64,000 bases of DNA from Diploptera punctata. Lineage: Eukaryota > Arthropoda > Insecta > Blattodea > Blaberidae. The first letter of the stretch is position 1; each line of letters opens with the position of its first letter. Positions 9,832 through 21,106 of this stretch are shown here, in pieces. A model generated the notes under the pieces. The model ran no database searches. It was not told the DNA's origin and saw nothing but the letters and a program-made list of their open reading frames with translations. The position numbers were made by a program, and so were the translations under genes. Where the stretch lies: contig JASPKZ010010277.1 in assembly GCA_030220185.1 (NCBI GenBank), positions 462,501-526,500 on the forward strand, in the 5' to 3' direction.

Positions 9832-10790
9832 CTCACTGGCACTATCGAACCCTTAGGTTCATGGCAGTGCGGACATAAACTCTCCATACATCCCTTTCCT
9901 GAAGTAATGTTTTCCAATCATTCCTTGTATAATCTATTTTATTCAATTCATAGTTAATGTTATTCTCCCACCTCATTCTTGGTCAACTAACTGGCCGTTT
10001 TCCCTATGGTTTTCCTATAAGAAGCTTCCATCCACCTCTTTCATTCCCCATTCGTGCCACATGTTTTGCCCATGGTAGTCCACGAGACTTAACTGTTCTT
10101 ATTATATCTGTCTTCCTATAAAGACCTTGTAGTTCACTGTTATGAAGTCTTCTCCTTTCACTTGTCTGTTCATCTCTCTTTGGTTATAAAAATACCCTAA
10201 AACTTTATTCTCAAATACTCGTAATCTCCTTTCCTCCCTTAAAGTAAGAGTCCATGTTTCGCACCCATATAATATAACTGGTAGAATAATAGTTTTATAT
10301 ATTTTCAGTTTAACGTTTTTTCGAAAGGAGTTGGGACGTCAAGAGTCTCTGTAATACATAATAGCACGCATTTCCAGAATTGAGCCTATTTTTAATATCT
10401 TTTTTCATCTCATTCCTATTTGTGATTATTGTTCCTAGGGTTTTGAATTCAACCACTTCCTCAAAATTTCCCACGTTTATCATCAGCTGTCCATTTCCAT
10501 TATATAATGTATTTATACGTGTGACCATATATTTAGTTTTGTTGATATTTACTTCCAGTCCCAATTTCTTAGTGTTACTCAATAGTGTGTGCGTGTTGGC
10601 CTTTAGTATCTCCTCGATATCGTCCAATACTACTACATCATCAGCATAAATTAACAGCTTATTAATACCATTGAGTTGCAGGCCTTCTTCATCCTCTTAA
10701 GATTTGATGGCATACTCTAGTACCAAATTAAATAGTAAGGGAGATAGTGCATATCCTTGCCTCAACCCATTCTGGATTTCAGAAGTATCC
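9832..10790 (-). mobile_element. LINE A with reverse-transcriptase YADD box
   Basis: From 10790 downwards the minus strand gives ...QGYALSPLLFNLVLEYAI (RT block 4/5), then LLIYADDVVVLDDIEEILK around 10600-10660 with the catalytic YADD, then KLGLEVNINKTKYM, EEVVEFKTLGTIIT, and finally the C-terminus and stop near 9850. The family 3' end is at 9832 ('ctcactggcactatcgaacc' in plus orientation). A stop follows EYAIKS and several frameshifts break the frame; the RT N-terminus and the endonuclease are absent. Confidence 0.85.
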
Positions 10791-11075
10791 GAAAACGCCC
10801 ATCATAGTCTACGAGACTTAACTGTTCAGATTATATGTGGCTTCCTATAAATACCATGTAGTTCACTGTTATGTAGTCTTCTCTATTCACCTATGTCTGT
10901 TCATCTCTCTTTGGTCCAAAAAAAATCCTACGAACTTTATTCTCATATACTCGTAATATCCCTTCCTCCTTGAAGTGAGAGTCCATGTTTCGCATCCATG
11001 TAATATAACTGGTAGAATAATATTTTTATATATTTTCAGTTTAACGTTTTTTGAAGGGAGTTGGGACTTGTTTAT
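10791..11075 (-). mobile_element. Second LINE A fragment abutting the first
   Basis: At about 10795 the sequence jumps back to the 'tagtctacgagacttaactg' part of LINE A and repeats it through 'ttgaagggagttgggact' at 11065. It is the same region as 10080-10330 with independent substitutions. It lacks the 3' terminus, so it is an internal duplicate or a broken insertion rather than a complete 3' end. Confidence 0.75.
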
Positions 11076-11660
11076 AAAATAAATAAAATATTTTCATGCG
11101 TTCAATCCACACGTTCGTTTTTTTCACAATTTAAATCGAATCATTCGTTTGAATTTTATTTCCGTGGTTGAGGATCCCATCAGTCCAGAGGAAGGTAATA
11201 TGGAGATAAGCAGGTAGCACTCCTGTAAATCGACAGTAATGTAATTCATTTTAAAATTAATAACTTATGCTCCTATTGCTATTTTAGAGTGAACTTATAT
11301 ATGTCTCATAGTGTACATTCAAATAGATATTTCCCTTATTGATTTTGTATTGTATTTTAGATATATGAAGGAATGGGAGCGGAAAGCGATCACGGAGTTA
11401 AGCTGAGAAAAGGTTGCGAAGTTTTCACTATTGTCATAAAAAATCCAAATTTATGTAATGTAAATCTTCAAACCGAAATGTAACAAAAATAACAATTAGG
11501 TCACCAACTGTCAGATCGTTTTTAATATTAAAGATATATTATAAGATTAATGACTTTTGAAGCAGAAACGTGAAATATAAATTTCAAATTAAAGTGAAAA
11601 TTACAATCTACAGAAATGTATCTTTTAAGAGCTATAGGCTGTTATATATTAAACAGGGCC
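11076..11660. other. AT-rich stretch, nothing recognised
   Basis: No repeat family of this window and no convincing frame. One 'attgtattttag|atatatgaagg' looks like a splice acceptor, but the ~27 codons after it match no family known to me and there is no donor of matching quality. Confidence 0.5.
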
Positions 11661-11669
11661 AGAAAAAAG

Positions 11670-11945
11670 TTTTATCTTTGTGGGAAATAAAATATTGCAA
11701 TGGTTTGGGCATTTGAAGAGGATGGAAAGAAGATAGATTACCATGTCAGAGTTTGGAGTGGATTCCAAATCGGAGGAAAAGAAGAGGAGACATAAGAAGT
11801 TAGGCTAGAGAGAATTAGGAATTTGATTAAGGACTGGAGACTGCACGATGGTGATTGGATGGATAGAGATGAATGCAGGAAGAGAATCAAAAACTTAATA
11901 TTGGGCACAGAAACATTTTGTATATACTTAAACCTTGTTAAAAAA
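11670..11945 (+). mobile_element. LINE C C-terminal fragment
   Basis: The frame GNKILQWFGHLKRMERR is followed, after frameshifts, by KRRGD, 'ctggagactgcacgatggtgattgg' (matching the GLED.DWMDR block) and 'gggcacagaaacattttgta', the family 3' end. Short and decayed. Confidence 0.7.
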
Positions 11946-12084
11946 TAATGATATAAGATCCATATAACCTTATAAGTAGATTTTTTAAATTTAAATATAT
12001 TGCAGTGACAAACAATTACTATCAGTTATTCAGATAACAGTTTAAATGGCGGAATAAATTATATAATAATATTTTTTTATTTGT

Positions 12085-12434
12085 ATATAGATGTTTAATG
12101 TTTACACATATTTCTGTGCCTAAAATTTTATTTTTCTTCTCCACTCGTCTCTATCCGTCCACTCCATGTCCTCCAGTCCTCTTGTTCTCATTCCATTTCT
12201 TATTTCTTGCATCCATGATAATCGAGGTCTTCCTTTCCTTCTTCTTCCAGGTGGACACCATTCCAATGTTTTTCTGGGTAACCTTTCTTCTTGAATTTGT
12301 CATACATGCCCATACCAATTTAATTACTTATATCTTATATAATCTACTATTGAATTTTTTTTTTCTCGTATGACAGTATTTCTTTTTTTTTTTATTCTAA
12401 TTTTGAACATCTTGCTGCTCTCCTTATGAAACAC

Positions 12435-12435
<1 letters not shown>
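12085..12435 (-). mobile_element. LINE C C-terminal fragment, antisense
   Basis: The minus strand reads ESSKMFKIRIKKK..., SIVDYIRYK, EERLPRKTLEWCPPGRRRKG RPRLSWMQEIRNGMRTRGLE-type sequence and ends in '...gcacagaaatatgtgtaaac'. It is very close to the + strand copy at 42270-42660, including the GRRRKGRPR and RTRGLED blocks. It is cut off by the (TAA)n tract at 12436. Confidence 0.8.
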
Positions 12436-12507
<72 letters not shown>

Positions 12508-12536
12508 TAATAATAATAATAATGATAATAATAATA
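12436..12536. repeat. (TAA)n microsatellite
   Basis: About 33 TAA units with a few TGA variants, bordering the broken 5' edge of LINE C. Confidence 0.9.
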
Positions 12537-12844
12537 ACTGAAGACATCTTTGAATGAGGATGTAACCAATAATTTTTTAGACTTTCGTTCAGATGGAATA
12601 GTATCTTACAGACACGATCAATCGAGTTGTAAAAGAGGCAAACTACTATCTGAGTAAGTTGATAATGTTTATATAAATCACAACATTTTTTTTATTTCTG
12701 TTAACATAGGAGAATCAGCTTCACAGAAATTGGTGATTACATTCTTCATCCAGGGAGTTCAGTAATAATAAAGTTATTTTCGGCATAATAGGCCTACATT
12801 TATAATTTAACATAGCAGATTATAGTCCCAACTAAAATAGTTAT

Positions 12845-13500
12845 CATAGGTAATGCCACGAGTGATTTACAATTTATCTAGAGGATTTGGAAATCAGGAG
12901 TGGAATTTGTTCGGACTATTTAACGAATATAATTAAGCTGTTTACTCACAAATCATTATTTAAATATACTTATTTTAAGATATTTATAACTTTAATGTAA
13001 AAGGCGATGTTTGAAAACAAATGAGACATGTTTGGTTATATTTATTTTGTTCATCTACTGCAACTAGATCATATTATTTATTGTCAAATTGGATCGCAAT
13101 ATTATAAGAATGCACCCTAGTGGAGCAAAATAAAACACATCAAACTGTTTATTATACCGAACGTTATAGGTTATAATAATTATTTTTTAGGAAATAACTC
13201 AGTAAAATCATTATTTAAAAACACAATTATTGAACGCACAATAATCAAATGTATAGTTCGAAGAAATCTGTTCATTATTTGCTGTATTAGCGTATTTGTT
13301 GGAGAGTCAGTCACTGCAAAATAATGCTCTGGCCTGTTCAGAATATTAAAAAGGAGGAGCGTTCTTTAATATGATAAACAAAATTAGATAAATATCCAGG
13401 TTAAACACGATTGTGATTGGTTGTAAAATAAAATTCATTGAAACATGATTGATCATTGACTCCCATTTGGGGCATGAGTTAAATAGTCCACGATAATACG
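12845..13500 (+). repeat. Repeat M, copy 1 (~650 bp)
   Basis: Starts near 'aatgccacgagtgatttaca' / 'ctagaggatttggaaatca' and ends 'ggcatgagttaaatagtc'. The copy at 19217-19850 matches across its whole length with many substitutions. No frame, no terminal inverted repeat and no tRNA-like head was found, so the class is unknown. Confidence 0.75.
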
Positions 13501-13664
13501 TTAGTAAATATGAGTACTTAATTATATTCTACCAGTTATGACAAATCCAATCATCATAGATGAGATTTCTCCGATTTCCATTTCGTTACAAATTACTAGA
13601 CCATAAAACGAAAATATATAACATATAACAATTAAATGTAGACTCAATTATATCTATAGTTCAT

Positions 13665-13830
13665 AAATACAGAACAAACTGGAAAGATCACGTCCAAAAA
13701 TTGCCAGACTCCAGAATATCGAATGCTGCTCTGCACTATAATTCAAAAGGAAAAAAGGAATACGAAGCGATGGCGTGAACAACTACTTTGAGACGGAACT
13801 GGTCGGTGTTGATGATTCATATTCGAACTA
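13665..13830 (+). mobile_element. LINE B C-terminal fossil
   Basis: 'cagaacaaactggaaagatcacgtcc' gives YRTNWKDHVQKLPDSRISN, then KRWREQ and 'gacggaactggtcggtgttgat', matching the WHEHVLRM...KRWRDQ...GTGQ end of LINE B. Several deletions. Confidence 0.6.
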
Positions 13831-14029
13831 TTTATGAATTATGATGGACGTTAAAGCAAATAATGATTACTATCTTACACAAATATTTTCTTTGTATTGT
13901 GTTTGTCAGTATTTAGTTAAAAACAAAAACATATAATGTATTGGCTTAGGCTTTCACGACCAGGGTTATTATGATGATCTTGAACACTTTTCTTCGCCTT
14001 ATTGGACATTTTATTTTTCATCAGTTCTT

Positions 14030-14640
14030 ATTCAGACGCCGATGGGAGCTAAATATGGACTCAGAAGACTCGAAAGTGTCACTATTTATCTCCGTAACTC
14101 GGAAACCATGGATTTGACACAAATATCTAACACTTTAGATAACTTTTACATATCACCCCCCTCCTCCTACCATAGGGGTTCCAGATGTCAAATTTTGGCT
14201 TAAATGAAATCGGGAATGTACCAATCACCTTAGCGATCCCTAAAAATATGGATTCGACACTAATCTCGATTATTTTGGACACTGTATTTTTTTCGCATTT
14301 ACAATTGTATTCGATTATTTTTAAATGGCACTCCCACTTTCTCAACTCCCTAGGGAGAAAACGTGGCTTGAATGCAATCGGCATTCTCACTAATCAGCTT
14401 TGGTATCCTAAAACTATCGACAATCACTAATCTCGGGTCACTTTGTATATTTTATTTCCACTTCTTCTCATCCGCCATTACTGGTGGGAGCTGAACGTGG
14501 TCATAAATATCTTCCAGAATATCACTATTCATCTCAGTGACTACAAAAATGTGGATTAGGCTCAAATAACGGTTGTTCAGTTCTATTTTATTTACATGAC
14601 ACTCTTCTCATCCCTAGGAGCCCTAGAGGTATCTAACACT
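14030..14640. repeat. Diverged tandem repeat of unknown type
   Basis: Units of roughly 150 bp share 'gatgggagct-aa-tggact', 'cactatttatctc-gt-act', 'atggatt-gacac-aatatct' and 'ttcc-actttctca-ccctagg'. At least three to four degenerate units can be lined up by eye. Antiparallel short frames (87 and 81 codons) overlap here and are not credible genes. Confidence 0.45.
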
Positions 14641-14744
14641 CACATCATATTTTCTTACGTGTTTCAAATTTGGTTAAAATTTCTCCAGGCATTACAGAGT
14701 TTTGTTCAGATATAATTGTATACATAGGTCCATTCAATACATAA

Positions 14745-15055
14745 CTATCTCACTAGCACTATCCTCGAGTGCAATTCAAAACTATGGATCCACTATAAAA
14801 TTTATAAACCAGTGCACTATGTCAACATAATATTTAAACAAAGAGAATGATGCCCGCCCGGACATAAGCCCTCTATAGATCCTACTCCTCAAACTAATGT
14901 TTTCCAGTCATTTCGAGCATTAACTACCTCCCTATATCATGGATAATATTATTCTCCTATCAATGTCTTGGCCTAACTAATGAGCGCTTTATTTCTAGCC
15001 TTTTTACAATAAGTTTCCATACCCTTCTTTCATTCCCCATTCGTGCCATAATTTA
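14745..15055 (-). mobile_element. Old LINE A 3' fragment
   Basis: 'ctcactagcactatcctcga' and, after a ~70 bp unrelated stretch, 'gcccggacataagccctcta', 'aatgttttccagtcattt', 'attattctcct', 'ttccatacccttctttcatt' follow the LINE A 3' end in antisense with heavy decay. Confidence 0.65.
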
Positions 15056-15087
15056 TATCCCGTGAATAGTAATATAAAAGAACATTA

Positions 15088-15096
15088 TATAAATCA

Positions 15097-15150
<54 letters not shown>
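15088..15150. repeat. (AT)n microsatellite
   Basis: AT dinucleotide tract with one 'tata' phase break, at the 3' edge (element sense) of the tRNA-headed repeat J. Confidence 0.85.
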
Positions 15151-15153
<3 letters not shown>

Positions 15154-15575
15154 GACATGAAAAGAAAAATAAATGCCTGAGTCGGGATTTAAACGAAGTT
15201 TCTAAACTCTGTACGTTTAGCGCTCTAAACATATGGGCTACTCAGGAATCCTAATATAAGTATTTATTTTTCTTATATATATACTCAATTTACACGAGAG
15301 ATAGCGGGATATCGTTCCAACTGCCATCTAGTGGCCACTATAACAAGTAAGCATATTTAGAGATAATATATACTTTATAGCAGTAACGCTTGTATATATA
15401 GATGTTATAAGTATATTTTTGACATTTGGCAATGAAGGCAAATATGACACAGAAAGAAAAATAAATGCCTGAGTCGGGATTTGAACTGGAGATTCTGAAC
15501 TCTGTACGTTTAGCGCTCTAAACATCTGAGCTACCCAGGAATCCTGACACAAATATTTATTTTTCTTATATATAT
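15150..15575 (-). repeat. tRNA-headed repeat J, tandem units
   Basis: Two heads (15160-15275 and 15455-15565) flank a ~170 bp body containing 'ttcattgccaaatgt', 'aagcgttactgctataaagt' and 'cccgctatctct' (all minus strand). The head on the minus strand carries 'gtagctcag-tgtttagagcgc' (A box region) and 'agttcaaatcccgac' (B box), so this is a tRNA-derived SINE or a tandemly repeated tRNA pseudogene cluster. Confidence 0.7.
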
Positions 15576-15904
15576 CCACTCATAATAATTCTGCCCGAAG
15601 GCAGGTCCCGCACTGCAATCATAGCATTTTCATGCTATGCTTGCTGCTTTACTAGGGAATTATAGATGTGGTAGCTTCCCGTTGCTTTCCACACCGGTGA
15701 AGGATGATTATGATAATGATGATGATGATGATGGCCATATGATTTCGGGGACCCTTTGGGCCTTAAAGTTTTCCTGAAATTTGTCTTACAGATGAGGAAA
15801 AACCCCGATAAAAACCTCACCCAGAAAAACTGCTCCGACCGGTGATCGAACTCGGGCCCGCTGTGTGACAAGGGTGCACGCTACATCGAGACCAGAGCGG
15901 TGGA

Positions 15905-15905
<1 letters not shown>
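15576..15905 (-). repeat. SINE X, copy 3
   Basis: Full antisense copy from 'taattctgcccgaaggcagg' to 'ctacatcgagaccagagcgg'. It is inserted inside the J array between two TA-rich tracts. Confidence 0.85.
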
Positions 15906-15943
<38 letters not shown>

Positions 15944-16260
15944 TGATATGAAAAGAAAAATGAATGCTTGAGTCGGGATTTGAACCCGAGTCTCTAGACT
16001 CTGTACGTTTAGCGCTCTAACCAACTGAGCTACTCAAGTATTCCAACACAAACATACATTTTTTCTTATACATGTAGCATTTTCAATTCACACAAGAGAT
16101 AGCGGGAAGTAGTTCCAACTGATATCTTGTGGCCACCATAACAGATAAGCAAAATTTTAATGAGAATATTTACTTTATAGCAGTAACGCTTGTATATTTA
16201 GATGTTATAACTATATTTTTAACATTTGGCAATGAAGGCAAATATGATACGAAAAGAATA
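15906..16260 (-). repeat. tRNA-headed repeat J, best-preserved unit
   Basis: Minus strand 16045-15970 looks most like a tRNA: acceptor-like arms 'cttgagt' and 'actcaag' can pair, the D arm is 'gctcagttggttagagc' and the T arm 'cgggttcaaatcccg'. The anticodon stem does not pair, so it is a tRNA pseudogene or SINE head, not a working tRNA. The body follows to 16258, and (AT)n tracts lie at 15908-15940. Confidence 0.7.
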
Positions 16261-16300
16261 TATATATATATACACATAAATGGTATATGATATGAAAAGA

Positions 16301-16340
<40 letters not shown>
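16261..16340. repeat. (TA)n tracts
   Basis: Two AT-dinucleotide blocks separated by 'catgatatgaaaaga'-type J sequence. Confidence 0.8.
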
Positions 16341-16634
16341 TCTATGATTGAGCTGCAATACAAATGAACGTGACGATTTTCTATTGTGAACTTTTACTGT
16401 ACTGAACCATAAGCTAAGATCAAGCGGATTTTATTGCAAACAACAAAACACTAATTAAACATGCAACGAAAACAAGTTCTGAAATCCGATTTCAGTTTGT
16501 AAGTTTTTTACCCACTTTATACTGTTCCGTCTCTGGAGGAATTAAAACTATTTTGTTCGCGCGGTTTTTGTAACGAATGGCATTAGCAGCACTCGCTAAT
16601 TCACATTTCGATCTATTACGTTACTTTTCTAGCA

Positions 16635-16845
16635 ACTACTTTCTTTCTCTTCCGTAGTTTGACGTCTCCCATTGTAGGTACTTTGCATCACAGAGGCAAG
16701 ACTGTCGAGAGAGGATCTTCTTACCACAACATTGACACTAGGTCACAAGATAAATCTGTTATTCTCTCTCTACAGTACCCCTTCATATTCACAGTAACCT
16801 CTGCCCGCTCTTGGAATACCGTACCGAGTTTAATAATTTTTTGAA
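16635..16845 (+). mobile_element. LINE P C-terminal fragment
   Basis: The frame TRSQDKSVILSLQYPFIF then TVTSARSWNTVPSLI corresponds to IPFHSTFSYS...VASARSWNFLPQDI of the copy at 6330-6470. It ends at the SINE X copy at 16847, so the UTR is missing. Confidence 0.6.
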
Positions 16846-16846
16846 G

Positions 16847-17185
16847 TCCACAACTGTGTTCTCGAGGTAGCGTGCTGTCTTGTTACGCAGCGGACCCGTG
16901 TTCGCTCTCCGGTCGGGAAAGTTTCCTGGATGAGGTTTTTATCGGAGTTTTTCCTCACCTGTAAGGAAACTTTAAGCCCAAACGGTCCCCGAAATCATAT
17001 GACCATCGCAACCATCATCATTCATATTCATCTTAGATTAAGCTTAGGATTAAGGACTCTCCTGGCGCACCACTATCATCATCATCATCATCATCACCCA
17101 TCACCCATCATATCATCGGGGTAACGTAACCCCGCCTTCCAGACGCCCCAACCTCAAAAGTGGGTTACAATTAAGCCAATGCCAG

Positions 17186-17190
<5 letters not shown>
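16847..17190 (+). repeat. SINE X variant with alternative 3' end
   Basis: The head and body are SINE X ('gttctcgaggtagcgtgctg', 'ttcctcacctgtaag'). From ~17100 the 3' part is 'ggggtaacgtaaccccgcct', 'cagacgccccaacctcaaaa', 'aagccaatgccagg' instead of the usual 'gcagaattactatggatgg'. The same alternative end occurs at 34555-34650, so this is a subfamily. Confidence 0.75.

Positions 17191-17247
<57 letters not shown>
17190..17247. repeat. (GATA)n microsatellite
   Basis: Fourteen or so GATA units form the tail of the SINE X variant; 'gatggaaagctctgcggcca' follows, which is also found inverted at ~6560-6590 next to 'ccatctatctatct'. Confidence 0.9.
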
Positions 17248-17248
<1 letters not shown>

Positions 17249-17560
17249 GGAAAGCTCTGCGGCCATCACTTAAGTGTAGGCGGTGAACGATCCATTTTGG
17301 TCCTCCTTAATAGGTAGAACCCCGGGTTCCTGTAAAATACATTAGCCCCGGTTTAAATTTTGAATTTAATTTTGAAGTTAATTAGCAGAGTGAAGTCGGA
17401 AGCGGACCTTTTGGGGTTCTATTCCAGCATTTGCTCTTTGGATTGAGGGAAACCGCTTAAAACCTCAATCGGAATAGTCGATCACGCGAGATCTTGCCAA
17501 GTTTGGCTTTCGGATGACACTATATTGGGAGGGCATCCAGGCTTCTCTTTATTTAAATAT
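17248..17560. repeat. Unassigned repeat-like block
   Basis: GC-richer than its surroundings, with 'gagggaaaccgcttaaaacc' and 'tcaatcggaatagtcgatca'. The first ~20 bp recur near 6560. Resemblance to the 'aaccgctgaaaagtgg...ccctcaatcgga' end of SINE G is visible but short. No frame. Confidence 0.4.
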
Positions 17561-17824
17561 AATGCGCGTACATTTCAGATTATTACAATTAATCATACAA
17601 TTATGGTAACGTGCGTTTTTTAATATTTTTTTTTGTATTCTTCAGTTGTTGCTGTTCTATCTGTAGTTGTCAGGTGATGTCAGTTTCTCTGGAACTGGTG
17701 GGATGAACCTGTAGCAGTAAGATTAGTTATTAGTTTTTAATTTGTTGTGTTAATATATTTTATTAATGTACATTATATGCTAATGTTGTAATTGTAATTG
17801 AATAATTGTGTAATGTATTTCTGT

Positions 17825-17910
<86 letters not shown>

Positions 17911-18235
17911 TGTGTGTGCCCGCCCTATCAGCTTTCACTGGTCAAGTGTTCTCCAGGATCCATTTTGGATGCTTGTGTTTGTTGTTGGCTGTTTCATAGG
18001 TTCCCAGCGATGCCACGAGTGGATTATCATGACCTTCACATGTATTATAAAATTTAAGAGCCAGGAGAGAACACCAGAAATGTCCAAAAGGACAACTTGG
18101 GGCATTAAAAAAATAATTTCATTAATGTATTTTGTCGGGTTATTGATTTAAATTTTAAAAATTATTTCCTTGGGGTGATAATGGTATTGGGAAGATAATA
18201 GTATTATTCTTTTTTCTTTTTTTTTTACATAGATT
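17561..18235. other. Mostly unassigned; contains a (TG)n tract
   Basis: A (TG)n tract of ~90 bp lies at 17822-17920. The valine/cysteine-alternating frames across it are microsatellite artefacts. No family was recognised in the rest. Confidence 0.6.
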
Positions 18236-18239
18236 TATC

Positions 18240-18569
18240 CCTCCCTCAGGATATATAATTACTTGTTGTTAAATAATTAATTTTCTCCAGAACTAAATTT
18301 ATACGATGCCCTTAGTAGTTATATTTTTCATTTTTCTATTTTGTACGTTTTATAATTCACTCGTTACATCTAAAGTAAATCAAAATATATTGCAAACAAA
18401 TAACTGTATTCTAGATATACCATGTAATCATTTACGTTTATTGTAATTTAGATTTAAGTCTAATTTTTGTATTTTCTTTCTAACCTAGTTGAGTGGTAGA
18501 AAAGACCTTAAGGCCTTTATTCTGCCAGGTAAAATAAAGCTATTATTATTATTGTTATTATTATTATTA

Positions 18570-18604
<35 letters not shown>
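18240..18604 (+). mobile_element. LINE P 3' UTR with (ATT)n tail
   Basis: It follows the 6036-6330 UTR (inverted there) from 'ttaaataattaattttctcc' through 'gttgagtggtagaaaagacc', 'ttaaggcctttattctgcc', 'aggtaaaataaagc', then (TTA)n to 18604. LINE A is inserted directly at the end of the tail. Confidence 0.75.
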
Positions 18605-18611
<7 letters not shown>

Positions 18612-19010
18612 CTGGCTCAATTGAACCCGCAGGTTTATGGCCGCGCGGACATAAACTATCTATATATCCATATCTTGATTTTTCCAAACATTCCCTGTAT
18701 AATCTATTTCCTTCAAATCTTAGTTAATGTTATTCTCCCACCTCATTCTTGGTCTACCAACTGGGCATTTTCCTTCTGGGTTTCCTACAAGAAGCTTCCA
18801 TGTACCTCTTTCATTCCTCATTCGTGCCACATGTTCTCCCCATCGCAGTCTACAAGACTTAACTATTCTTATTATATCTTGTTTTCTATAAATATCATGT
18901 AGCTCACTGTTATGCAGTCTTCTCCATTCGCCGGTCTGTTCACCTCTCTTTGGTCCAAAAATTTTCTTAAGAACTTTATTCTCAAATATTCCTAATATTT
19001 TCTATAGAAT
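18605..19010 (-). mobile_element. LINE A 3' fragment
   Basis: Antisense LINE A from 'aactcactggctcaattgaa' to 'ttctcaaatattcctaatat'. It keeps the GRP..RW and YDL..V coding blocks with frameshifts. Confidence 0.8.
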
Positions 19011-19204
19011 CATATATATGTGCGTTATTAGATTTCAGAATTGAAAACAGATGAAAATTCATAAATTTATTTCAGTGCTTGGGGCTGTTAATCCAGCTTT
19101 GTCAAGAAGATATTTAAAAATTAGTAAAATAGTGCAAATATTTTTTATGTGACATTTTCCATAGCTGTATGGAATATCATGTGTTCAATATCATTACACG
19201 ATGT

Positions 19205-19850
19205 GAAGGTGGTATGGTCATTACCTAGATATTTGTAAGTAATGCCAAATATCTAGAGGATTTGGAAATCAATAGTGGCACTTGTTGGGACTATTTAACG
19301 AATGAAATTAAGCTGATTAGTCACAAATCATTATATAGCTATTTTAAAATATCTATATATTTAATGTAAACGGCGATTTTTGAAAACAAAGAGAAATGTT
19401 TGGTTATGTTTAATTTGTTCATCCACTGCAACTAGATCATATTATTTATAGCCAAATAGGATCGCAATGTTGTAAAAGTGCACCCAAGTGGAGAAAAAAT
19501 GAAACATATCAAACTATATAATGTAACCAATATTATAGGCTATGAATTACTTATAGGAAACAACTCCGTAAAATCAGTATTTAAAAACCCAATTATCATA
19601 TATGTAGTTCAAAAGATTCTGTTCATTATTTACTATATTCAACACATTTGTTAGTGAGTCAGTGAGTGCAAAATAATATTCTGACCTGTTCAGATTATTA
19701 AAAATGAGTAGCTTTCTTTATTTTGGTAATCAAAATTCGATAATAATTATCGAGGTGAAACACGACTGTGATTGGTTGTAAAACAAAATTCATTGAAAGA
19801 TGATTGGTCATTGACTCCCATTTAGGGCATGAGTTAAATAGTCAGTGTAA
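19205..19850 (+). repeat. Repeat M, copy 2
   Basis: Same orientation and order as 12845-13500: 'tctagaggatttggaaatca', 'tgtttggttatg', 'actgcaactagatcatatta', 'cacgactgtgattggttgta' and 'gggcatgagttaaatagtca'. Confidence 0.75.
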
Positions 19851-20104
19851 ATTTTGATTCAGGAATTCTGATCTTATAGAAATGCTGTTCCATAATACAG
19901 AAAACGATGGTTACCGCGGCAGTGGGGCGCTGTTTGTAATCCTCTAATGCTGAAACTTGTGTTCTTGCGGTCGTTCCTAAAACCAATACATTCATCTCAT
20001 TAAACCTTGAGCACAACATGCCTTCAAATTCTGTTTCTGTTTCCTTGTATAATAGAAATAACTTACACGATTCTAACTCGGTTTTCTAATTCAATTTTCT
20101 TATT

Positions 20105-21106
20105 CTTCTTCGTCACGGTTTAGGTAAGCTTTTTGCTAGCCTATTCCGGCTCCAAATTGCTGCTCTTTCCATCTTTTCTTTGGTCTTCTCAAACTTCTTC
20201 TTCCTCTTGGTGAATAGTTATATGCTGATTTTAGTATTCTGTTCTCAGTCATTCTTGCTAAGTGTTCTTTCCAGTTTGTTCTGTATTTCACTATTGTTGT
20301 GTTTAATTCCTCTATTTTTAGTTACTGTCTTATTTCTGTGTTGTGTTTTGTCTGTTCTTTGATATCCTGATATTGGTCTGAGGAATTTCATTTCAGCAGC
20401 TTGTATTCTGGCAGATTGTTGTGTTGTCACTGTCCATGTTTCGGATCCATAAGTAATAATAGAAACTGTCATTGTCTTGTATAATTTAATCATAAAGTCA
20501 TTACTGGCTTTGTTTTTCAAAGTTCTATTTAGAATTCCTGTTATATAATTAAACTTATTTAGTTTGTTATTTATATGTGTTTCCGTTATGTATGATATTT
20601 CGCAACCTAGGAAGTTACATTTTGTCACTTGTTCTATTGGTTTATTTACTAATATGATCTTTGTCCGAACTGGTTGGGTCCCCTTGAAAGCCATTGCTTT
20701 TGATTTTTCTGATGATATTTCCATATTACATTATTTTGATATTTCGTTTAGTTTATATAGCATTTTTTGTAATTCGTCTTCTGATTTTCTATTGAAGTCT
20801 GGTCATCTGCAAATGCTAATGTTTTTATTATTAGATTTCTAAGTTAATACCCCCAGTTGTTATTTGTTTCCATGATCTTATCATGTCAAAATAAATGTTA
20901 AAAAGTGTGGTTGATAGTGGACAACCTTGTCTAACTCCTTCTGTTATATGTATTGGTTCCCTTTGATTTATTTTTATTTTTGTATTTTCATTCATTTCAT
21001 TAATCACTGCTATCAAGTGTAGTGGAATTCCTTTTTCGTTTAGTACGTTCCATAATTTTGGTCTAGATACTTTATAAAAAGCTTTGTTATAATCTATAAA
21101 GAGATG
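20105..21106 (-). mobile_element. LINE B with RT palm motifs and C-terminus
   Basis: The longest LINE B remnant. On the minus strand from 21106: HLFIDYNKAFYKVSRPKLW (RT block A, with F-I-D-Y), NEKGIPLHLI, ITEGVRQGCPLSTTLFNIYF (RT block B), then SSEKSKAMAFKG, NFLGCEISY, KLYKTMTVSIITYGSETW, AAEMKFLRPISGYQRTD and, after frameshifts, SPRGRRSLRRPKKRWKEQ. The region that should hold YADD is disrupted. It is truncated at 21106, where unrelated sequence begins. Role when intact: reverse transcription of its own RNA at the target site. Confidence 0.85.

Noticed and set aside
11340..11420. Possible exon after 'gtattttag'
   Set aside because: Short frame without a recognisable domain and without a good donor; the sequence is not linked to UNC-13.
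14127..14430. Overlapping antiparallel frames of 87 and 81 codons
   Set aside because: They lie over a degenerate tandem repeat and resemble no protein.
15965..16045. A functional tRNA gene on the minus strand
   Set aside because: Acceptor, D and T arms look right but no five-pair anticodon stem can be formed, and the unit is repeated.
17798..18151. 117-codon frame starting with alternating Val-Cys
   Set aside because: Entirely driven by the (TG)n tract; the part after the tract matches no family.
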